In this document: positions 52,441 through 58,107 of the stretch, piece after piece
Numbering within the stretch: the stretch's first letter is position 1
Layout: each line of letters opens with the position of its first letter
Assembly (NCBI GenBank): GCA_904399395.1
Contig: CAJFPJ010000043.1
Span: 1-58,107 of the forward strand
Reading direction: 5' to 3'
Length of the DNA: 58,107 nt
Source of the DNA: an uncultured Clostridia bacterium
GTDB lineage: Bacteria > Bacillota > Clostridia > Oscillospirales > Acutalibacteraceae
The notes under the pieces: generated by a model
Database searches by the model: none
Seen by the model: the letters and a program-made list of their open reading frames with translations, nothing else
What the model was told of the DNA's origin: nothing
Position numbers and translations under genes: made by a program

Positions 52441-53106
52441 CTACTCTTTTTCCAAAAGCTCCTTCCGAAGACCGGGATCCAGCAGCTTTTGGGAATATAT
52501 CTCAATGCTAAGATTTTCTGCCTTTCCAGAAGGCTGCACAAAGGATGAAAAGAGCAGGGTGGTATCCTCTGTGCTCCACTCGTGGAAGAGGCGTTGATTG
52601 TCCCTTTCCGGAAGCCGGTCCTGCCCGGGGAAGGCGGGTTCCCTGTCGATGGCCATGCCTTCTCCATAGAAGAAGGGATTTCCATAGAGTTCTTCAGCTC
52701 TTTTCAGCTGATCCTCAAGCCATTCCTGGGGCTGGAAACTTTCAGAGTCCTCCTGGCGCAGGTTAAAGCTCAGCTGAATGCCAGAGAGCTTTCCATCGAA
52801 GAATTCAAATTCTGCTCTAGCACTGTTGCCATCCAAGAGAAAGCTTGTTGTTGCGGCATAGTATCGAAGACGTTTTTCCTCCGGAGGAACAAGAAGATCC
52901 AGTTTGTATTCCTCCAGAGGGATTGTTTCTATAACGCTATTAACAGAGGAACCCCATTCCAGCCCCATGAACCCGTATTCTCCGTTTTCAAAGCGGAAGC
53001 TTTCCATAGTAAGCTCTGTGACGCTTTTGGAGCAGCTTCCCAGGCAGGCTGCAGTCAGAAAAGAAAGAAACAGAGTCTGTATCCATCGGGAGTGTGTTAT
53101 GCTCAT
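52441..53106 (-). CDS. Lipoprotein paralogue C of the tandem array
   Basis: A 221-residue probable lipoprotein, the longest of the four, with lipobox CLGSC near residue 25. Array motifs: YGFMGLEWGSSVNSV, AEFEFFDGKLSGIQLSF, AEELYGNPFFY and HEWSTEDTTLLFS. An extra ~30-residue polar segment precedes the fourth motif. AGAGG lies seven bases before the ATG, and the previous gene ends nine bases upstream, so they are cotranscribed. Confidence 0.8.
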   Translation of the reverse strand: MSITHSRWIQTLFLSFLTAACLGSCSKSVTELTMESFRFENGEYGFMGLEWGSSVNSVIETIPLEEYKLDLLVPPEEKRLRYYAATTSFLLDGNSARAEFEFFDGKLSGIQLSFNLRQEDSESFQPQEWLEDQLKRAEELYGNPFFYGEGMAIDREPAFPGQDRLPERDNQRLFHEWSTEDTTLLFSSFVQPSGKAENLSIEIYSQKLLDPGLRKELLEKE

Positions 53107-53115
53107 AAAATACCT

Positions 53116-53733
53116 CTAAAGTTCTGGATGTACATCGCCGAATTCATGTATGACTTGAGTAGAAATAAATCCTAGACCAACTTTTGCACCATTCTTGGAC
53201 AGAATTGTTTTAGAAAGGTGCATTTGAGTATCACCAGAGATCCAACGATAGTTTTCGGCTTGGACCTGTTCTAACGTACTTTTTGCCTGTTCGTTGGGCT
53301 TTCCGTAGATCTGAGATAGACTATCTAATTGTTTGGTAAACCATTCTTCATATCCATTCTCGATTAGAAAGGTAAACGTTACACAGCCAAGCTTTTGATC
53401 AAAAAACTCTAATTCCATTACTGGAAAGTTATCATCAAGTATATAACGATTATCAACCTTATAGCATTGTCTAGATGGATGTTCGCTTTTTAGTTTAATA
53501 ATAGACAGGTTTTTTGCTACAGAATTTGGGGGAGAACCCCATGCCAAGGTACCAAATTGATATTCACCTTTTTGTAAGAAACCATCAAGCGATAACTCCG
53601 TTGTCAAATTGGATGAACAAGAAATAGTGAACAACAAAAATAGTAAAAATGAGCAAACCATTATTTTCGTAGTTTTATTCTTGCTTGTGAAACTTTTCCA
53701 CTTGTTTGATTTTAAGCTACATCCATAGGACAA
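53116..53733 (-). CDS. Lipoprotein paralogue D of the tandem array
   Basis: A 205-residue probable lipoprotein with lipobox FTISC near residue 39 after a basic N-terminus. Array motifs: YQFGTLAWGSPPNSV, LEFFDQKLGCVTFTF, LSQIYGKPNEQ and YRWISGDTQMHLS. The gene is notably more AT-rich than paralogues A-C. A TTG start at 53733 is inferred from an AAGGTGA site and from overlap with the upstream gene by 17 bases; the ATG at 53661 lacks a ribosome site. Confidence 0.75.
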   Translation of the reverse strand: MSYGCSLKSNKWKSFTSKNKTTKIMVCSFLLFLLFTISCSSNLTTELSLDGFLQKGEYQFGTLAWGSPPNSVAKNLSIIKLKSEHPSRQCYKVDNRYILDDNFPVMELEFFDQKLGCVTFTFLIENGYEEWFTKQLDSLSQIYGKPNEQAKSTLEQVQAENYRWISGDTQMHLSKTILSKNGAKVGLGFISTQVIHEFGDVHPEL

Positions 53734-54208
53734 ATGTCATATTCACCTTTTCCGCATTTTTATGTACTTCCCGACAACCATGCTGAACGTCTATTTGCCG
53801 AACCACCTTTTGACAGTACATACAGATTTCTGCAGCTCTACTAACAAAATAATACATGTAACATCCGGTAGGTATCCCCAAAAATGTGTTATGATATCCT
53901 TCTTCAGCTAACGTAGCTTCCGCTGCGCATACAGTTACAACACTGAAAGGCATATCACAATTAAGACAGATCGTATACGTAGATGTTCCATCATTGCTTA
54001 AAGGAAAATTTTCTTTAATAATGCCTATTTTATTTTGGTTATCAGGCGATTGAATAATTTCTTTAATCCTGCGCTGTTCTTCTTCTGTATATTTTTGATA
54101 TTCATTTTCAAACTCAGAAGAGTCATAGGCAAATACAGTTCCAGTGCTTAAAAATAGCATAGTGATAATCAGCAGGCACGAAATGGCTTTCCTCGGTTTT
54201 TTAAACAT
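53717..54208 (-). CDS. Exported Cys-rich protein, first gene of the lipoprotein operon
   Basis: A 163-residue protein with a cleavable signal peptide (about 1-27, ending VFAYDSS). The mature part has paired Cys motifs, TICLNC and CMYC, and a later HGCREVH, an arrangement suited to zinc binding or disulfides. I recall similar exported proteins of unknown function in Clostridia but cannot name a family. It is AT-rich like paralogue D. AAGGAGG precedes the ATG at 54208. It is the first gene after the promoter at 54354-54382. Confidence 0.75.
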   Translation of the reverse strand: MFKKPRKAISCLLIITMLFLSTGTVFAYDSSEFENEYQKYTEEEQRRIKEIIQSPDNQNKIGIIKENFPLSNDGTSTYTICLNCDMPFSVVTVCAAEATLAEEGYHNTFLGIPTGCYMYYFVSRAAEICMYCQKVVRQIDVQHGCREVHKNAEKVNMTFVLWM

Positions 54209-54221
54209 ATATAACCTCCTT

Positions 54222-54257
54222 AGTATCTATTCGAACGTACTGGCTTTGGCAGATACT
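54222..54257 (-). repeat. Inverted repeat in the leader of the lipoprotein operon
   Basis: AGTATCT at 54222-54228 pairs with AGATACT at 54251-54257. It lies between the ribosome site of the first gene and the promoter, where it could bind a regulator or fold in the mRNA. Confidence 0.4.
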
Positions 54258-54353
54258 TAGGGGACGCGGGGAAGGGATTCGTGCGGGTGCACTATGCCAT
54301 GGGACCCACCTCTTTCAGAAAAAGTTGAACATTCTCTCTTGCTTTATAAGAAT

Positions 54354-54382
54354 AGTATATGAGGAATATTTTAATCTGTCAA
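54354..54382 (-). promoter_or_regulatory. Strong promoter of the lipoprotein operon
   Basis: On the minus strand: TTGACA (54382-54377), a 17-base spacer and TATACT (54359-54354). It should start a leader of about 140 bases before the first gene. The rest of 54209-54534 shows only the trpB terminator. Confidence 0.8.
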
Positions 54383-54444
54383 TAATAAAATTAATCTTTA
54401 TGAAATTTTTATATTCAATATTACTAAAAATACCATTATGATAA

Positions 54445-54477
54445 GTAAAATCCCCGCTGCTTTTTGGCAACGGGGAT
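54445..54477 (-). terminator. Terminator of the TrpB-like gene
   Basis: ATCCCCG and CGGGGAT (54450-54456 and 54471-54477) form the stem. On the minus strand it is followed by TTTTAC. It lies about 60 bases after the trpB stop. Confidence 0.8.
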
Positions 54478-54534
54478 ACGTATAGGTTTATATACGATCT
54501 ATTGTAAAATGTGGGCTCCTAAAAACCGTCCGCC

Positions 54535-55920
54535 TTATTCCTGTACACCGGGAATTTTGGGAAGCCGGTCAAAATAGGGGGCCAGATCCGCATCTGTGGG
54601 AACATAATCCGTCATGGTCTTTTCCAGATACTGGGTGTAGGCCGTCATATCGAAATAACCGGTACCCGTCAGGCCAAAGAGGATGGTTTTGCTCTCGCCT
54701 GTTTCTCTGCACCGCAAAGCCTCGTCAATGGCGCAGCGAATAGCGTGGGAGCTTTCCGGCGCGGGAAGGATGGTCTCCAGCTTGGCAAAAAGAACGGCGG
54801 CGTCGAAGACATCTGTCTGCTTGGCGGATCGGGCTTCGTCCAACAGTCCGTCGTGGTAAAGTTTGGATAGAATGGGGCTCATCCCATGATAGCGCAGGCC
54901 GCCGGCATGGTTGGCAGAGGGAATAAAGTCGCAGCCCAGGGTGTACATCCGGGCCAAGGGCGTCACGCGGCCGGTATCGCAGAAGTCATAGGCGTAGCGC
55001 CCTCTGGTGAGAGAGGGGCAGGAAGCAGGCTCCACAGCAATAAAATAGGGATTAGCTTTGCCGAGGATCTTATCCTGCATAAAGGGAGCGATCAGGCCGC
55101 CCAGGTTGGAACCGCCGCCGGCGCAGCCAATAACGATATCCGGGTATTCGCCCAATTCCTCCATGGCAATTTTGCTTTCAAGCCCGATAATGGACTGATG
55201 CAAAAGCACCTGGTTCAGCACGCTGCCCAGCACATAGCGGTAGCCGGGGGTAGTGGTGGCCACCTCCACAGCTTCAGAGATGGCGCAGCCCAGGCTTCCG
55301 GTGGTGTCGGGATCCTCCTTGAGAATCGCACGGCCCGCATTGGTGGTGTCGCTGGGGCTGGCTATGACCTCTGCTCCAAAGGTTTGCATGATGGATTTTC
55401 GGAAAGGCTTCTGGTTATAGGAGCCTTTCACCATATACACTTTGAGGGGCAGATGAAAGTAAGCGCAGGCTTCTGCAAGAGCCGTACCCCATTGGCCGGC
55501 TCCCGTTTCGGTGGTCAGGCCATTGAGGCCTTGCTGGGCCGCATAATACGCCTGGGCTACGGCGCTGTTGAGTTTGTGGCTGCCGGAAGTATTGCCGCCC
55601 TCATATTTAAAATAGATTTTTGCGGGTGTATCCAGATATTTTTCCAGGCTGTATGCCCGGCAGAGGGGGGAGGGCCGGAACTTCCGGTATACATCCATCA
55701 CAGGGCCGGGAATATCAAAATACCTTGTGGTGCTGTCCATTTCCTGTTTTGCAAGCTCCTCACAGAAGATGGGATAGAGCTCTTCCGTCTGAATGGGTTT
55801 GCCCGTGCCAGGATTCAGGAGAGGATCGGGCTGCTCCTTCATGTCGGCTCTCAGGTTATACCACTGCTGAGGAATTTTGTTTTCAGGTAAAATAAATCTG
55901 GCGGGTATCTTGTTTGTCAT
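54535..55920 (-). CDS. trpB: TrpB-like pyridoxal-phosphate enzyme (TrpB2 type)
   Basis: A 461-residue fold-type II PLP enzyme. The PLP lysine lies in NTSGSHKLNSA, and ETGAGQWGTALA and GCAGGGSNLGG are typical. The length and the N-terminal extension fit the TrpB2 group, which makes tryptophan from indole and serine and is often encoded without trpA. No trpA or other trp gene is adjacent, so an indole-salvage role is likely. The ATG at 55920 follows AGAGGAG. An in-frame Met 32 codons upstream is less likely. It is controlled by the T-box at 56060-56385, which supports tryptophan as the product. Confidence 0.9.
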   Translation of the reverse strand: MTNKIPARFILPENKIPQQWYNLRADMKEQPDPLLNPGTGKPIQTEELYPIFCEELAKQEMDSTTRYFDIPGPVMDVYRKFRPSPLCRAYSLEKYLDTPAKIYFKYEGGNTSGSHKLNSAVAQAYYAAQQGLNGLTTETGAGQWGTALAEACAYFHLPLKVYMVKGSYNQKPFRKSIMQTFGAEVIASPSDTTNAGRAILKEDPDTTGSLGCAISEAVEVATTTPGYRYVLGSVLNQVLLHQSIIGLESKIAMEELGEYPDIVIGCAGGGSNLGGLIAPFMQDKILGKANPYFIAVEPASCPSLTRGRYAYDFCDTGRVTPLARMYTLGCDFIPSANHAGGLRYHGMSPILSKLYHDGLLDEARSAKQTDVFDAAVLFAKLETILPAPESSHAIRCAIDEALRCRETGESKTILFGLTGTGYFDMTAYTQYLEKTMTDYVPTDADLAPYFDRLPKIPGVQE

Positions 55921-56059
55921 AACGGATAGCTCCTCTCTGTTGGTGTTTCCGGCTTCTGGAATTTGACCCCTTCCGCCGGGTAACGCCTGTTTTGGTTCAA
56001 TATTGGAAACCGGCACGGCCAGTTTTCGGCTGATTCTAAAGATGCTCCTGTTCAGAAAA

Positions 56060-56385
56060 ATAAATAAAAAAACGCTCTTGCCCCACTATGGGACAAGAGC
56101 GATCATTCTCCTGCGGTACCACCCAAATTGCAGCTTTTCTCTCAACTGCCACTTTCTCCGCATACCGGCCGACTTCCCGCTGCAATTTGCAGCCATTCGC
56201 TAAGAAAAGCCTGCGTATATGCGCTCCCTTGGTAACGGGTGGAGTTCCCGTCATGTTTTCATGCCCTCATGAGTCCATTCCCCGAACCGGCTCTGCTGCA
56301 ATTCCACCACCTGCAGCTCTCTACAAAAACCTTTTGCCCGGTTACTACTCTCAATCATAGGTTTGTTGGTGTATAAATAAATTTG
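56060..56385 (-). promoter_or_regulatory. T-box leader, probably tryptophan-specific, upstream of trpB
   Basis: On the minus strand the conserved antiterminator core GGGTGGTACCGCAGG lies at 56124-56110. It is followed by a terminator stem (56101-56090 with 56084-56073) and a seven-T run. About 200 bases of structured leader precede it. A UGG triplet followed by A at 56277-56275 is a plausible Trp specifier. Uncharged tRNA-Trp would favour antitermination and trpB expression. Confidence 0.9.
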
Positions 56386-56390
56386 CTCTT

Positions 56391-56418
56391 ATTATACAGC
56401 GAGAATTTGAAATGTCAA
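56391..56418 (-). promoter_or_regulatory. Promoter of the T-box-trpB transcript
   Basis: On the minus strand: TTGACA (56418-56413), a 16-base spacer and TATAAT (56396-56391), just upstream of the T-box leader. Confidence 0.85.
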
Positions 56419-56737
56419 GTGTTTTTTTATTATATGAGATCGGGTATCAGGAAGTTACAGCGAAGGAAAAGCTGGAAATTGCATGGAGTATATCCTTGTG
56501 TGAACAAAATTCGGAAGTAACGTAATCCGTCTGCAGGAAGGTTATGTAAAATGGAAAATCCCAGCCATACTCTGGGCAGAAGCAGAACAGTGTGGTATAC
56601 TTTGTAACGTAACAGGCAAAGACTTATGTGAAGTCAAATGCCTTTTTCTAAGAATGATAAAAATTCAATGGAATGCTGCTGCGGGCGTGAATTAGGGAAC
56701 AGGTTGGCCTGAAGCGGGGAAGACAGGCGGGAAATAT
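56419..56737. other. Divergent region between trpB and rlmD
   Basis: About 320 bases with no gene I can support. TTGTAA-like and TATACT elements occur near 56590-56610 and may start rlmD transcription, but the spacing is not convincing. Confidence 0.35.
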
Positions 56738-58107
56738 ATGGTTAAAAAAAATGATAGTATTGAGCTTTCAATAACGGGGTATACAGCGGAAGGAAGCGGC
56801 GTGGGAAGGTTTTTCCCGGAAGAAAACACGGGGGAAAACAGCGCTCCTGATAAAGAGGGGGGAATCGCTGTATTTGTTCCGGGTGCTGCCAAGGGAGACC
56901 GGCTACGAGTGCGCATTGTGAAAACGGCGAAGACCTATGCCTTTGGCCGGTTGGAGGAGATCCTTATTCCCTCTCAGGATCGGGTGGAACCTGGGTGCCC
57001 TGTTTCTACTCAGTGCGGAGGTTGTGTTTTCCGCCATATTTCCTATGAGGCGGAGCTCAAAGCCAAGGAGGAGCGCGTGAGGGAAGCGGCTGTGCGCATC
57101 GGCGGCATAGATGGCGCTTTGGTGGGGCCCATTCTGGGCGCCCCTTCTCCGGAGCGCTACCGGAACAAGGCTCAGTTTCCCATCGGAGAAGACAGGGATG
57201 GAAATCTCATCCTGGGATTTTATGCCCATCACAGCCACCGAATCGTCCCCTGTGAGGACTGCCTTCTGCAGCCGGAAGTGTTCCGCAGAGCTATGGAGTG
57301 CCTGAAGACATGGAGGAAACGCTCCCGGGCCTCCGTGTATGACGAAAATACCGGGAAGGGGCTTCTGCGCCATCTTTACCTGCGGCGTGGTGAAAAAACG
57401 GGAGAGGTTATGGTATGCCTAGTGTGCAATGGGGACCGCATTCCCTGTGAAGCGGAGTGGGTGGAGCTTCTGCACAGAGAGATTCCCGGCCTAGCCAGCG
57501 TGCTCATTAACATAAACCGGGAGAAGACTAATGTGGTGCTGGGCAAGCGATGCCGCACCCTTTGGGGGAAGGGTACAATCACGGATACACTTTGTGGGCT
57601 CTCCTTTGAGTTGTCACCCCTTTCCTTCTATCAGGTGAATCCCTTGCAAACGGAGCGTCTCTATGGGGAGGCGGCCCGATATGCGGCCCTCACAGGCAAG
57701 GAAACTCTTCTGGATCTGTATTGCGGCACGGGTACTATCGGGCTTTCCATGGCCGCAGGGGCCGGGCGTGTCATCGGGGCGGAGATCGTGGCTCCCGCTG
57801 TGGAAAATGCTCGGGAAAACGCCCGCAGAAACGGCATAGAAAACGCGGAATTCCTCTGCGGAGACGCTGCAAAGGCGGCCCAAACTCTGGAAAAGCGTGG
57901 AATACGGCCCCATGTGATCGTTCTGGATCCGCCCAGAAAGGGCTGCGGCCCGGAGCTGATTGAAACCGTTTCCCGAATGGGGCCGGGACGAGTGGTGTAT
58001 GTCTCCTGCGATCCGGCCACCCTGGCCCGGGATATTAAGTTGTTTGAAGGCCTTTCTTACAAGGTGCAGGCCGTTACGCCGGTGGATATGTTCCCCAGGA
58101 CGAGCCA
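56738..58107 (+). CDS. rlmD: 23S rRNA (uracil-5-)-methyltransferase RlmD-type, C-terminus cut by window edge
   Basis: At least 456 residues; only a few residues appear to be missing. The N-terminal TRAM domain contains an unusual Glu/Asn-rich insertion near residues 25-42. The [4Fe-4S] ligands fit CPVSTQCGGC plus a later Cys in VPCEDC. The SAM-binding motif is LLDLYCGTGTIGLSMA, and the catalytic Cys is in VSCDPATLARD after VLDPPRKGC. RlmD makes m5U1939 in E. coli 23S rRNA; RlmCD-type enzymes of Gram-positives can modify two sites, so the exact target is open. The ATG is preceded by a weak GGCGGG site. Confidence 0.9.
   Translation, partial: MVKKNDSIELSITGYTAEGSGVGRFFPEENTGENSAPDKEGGIAVFVPGAAKGDRLRVRIVKTAKTYAFGRLEEILIPSQDRVEPGCPVSTQCGGCVFRHISYEAELKAKEERVREAAVRIGGIDGALVGPILGAPSPERYRNKAQFPIGEDRDGNLILGFYAHHSHRIVPCEDCLLQPEVFRRAMECLKTWRKRSRASVYDENTGKGLLRHLYLRRGEKTGEVMVCLVCNGDRIPCEAEWVELLHREIPGLASVLININREKTNVVLGKRCRTLWGKGTITDTLCGLSFELSPLSFYQVNPLQTERLYGEAARYAALTGKETLLDLYCGTGTIGLSMAAGAGRVIGAEIVAPAVENARENARRNGIENAEFLCGDAAKAAQTLEKRGIRPHVIVLDPPRKGCGPELIETVSRMGPGRVVYVSCDPATLARDIKLFEGLSYKVQAVTPVDMFPRTS

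Noticed and set aside
1-58107. CRISPR arrays, tRNA or rRNA genes, insertion sequences, phage genes
   Set aside because: Looked for by eye on both strands; no regularly spaced repeats, tRNA cloverleaf ends, transposase or integrase motifs were seen.

Overview
The window looks like a chromosome segment of a Gram-positive gut anaerobe of the class Clostridia, probably near the Oscillospiraceae/Ruminococcaceae. This is inferred from moderate GC, strong AGGAGG ribosome-binding sites, a tryptophan T-box leader, a DUF4830-type protein, an EF-G-like paralogue, 2[4Fe-4S] ferredoxin-type proteins, and many glycoside hydrolases. No rRNA, tRNA, CRISPR array, transposase or phage gene was found.

Layout. 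Positions 1-4.6 kb are a minus-strand block of carbohydrate genes: the 5' end of one GH43 enzyme, an aldo/keto reductase with a ferredoxin tail, and two more GH43 enzymes. Positions 5.0-9.5 kb hold a LytTR regulator with Glu in place of the phosphoacceptor Asp, overlapping two ABC exporter half-transporters. A GH127-type beta-L-arabinofuranosidase, an AraC regulator and a small ferredoxin follow. Positions 13-20.3 kb are mostly housekeeping: a TrmN6-type methyltransferase, rsmI, two unrecognised proteins, an SDR, a D-2-hydroxyacid dehydrogenase, azlCD and a CsoR-type repressor. Positions 20.7-28.2 kb carry an EF-G-like protein with a degenerate GTPase site, a two-domain GH43, a DUF4830 protein, an RsuA-type pseudouridine synthase and an orphan MsmX/UgpC-type sugar-import ATPase. 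Positions 29.3-35.4 kb are a cell-envelope locus: PucR-type regulator, ftsE, ftsX, an M23 peptidase with coiled coil, and an S41 protein lacking both catalytic residues. Then come greA and lysS, a 720-bp AT-rich insertion carrying an acetyltransferase, a one-TM protein, ilvD, a MATE exporter, a Crp/Fnr regulator and leuCD. Positions 46.2-50.9 kb hold a second ABC exporter pair behind an XRE regulator and a small protein sharing its C-terminal motif. Positions 51.1-54.2 kb are a minus-strand operon of four paralogous lipoproteins and one exported Cys-rich protein. The window ends with a T-box-controlled TrpB-like gene and a truncated rlmD.

How they fit together. The GH43 and GH127 enzymes point to use of plant arabinose-containing glycans. 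The orphan ATPase could energise the matching importers encoded elsewhere. ilvD, leuCD, azlCD and the T-box trpB cover branched-chain and tryptophan metabolism. The least explained parts are the lipoprotein operon, the insertion that duplicates the 3' end of lysS, the pseudoprotease in the FtsEX locus, and the two ABC exporter modules with no visible cargo gene.
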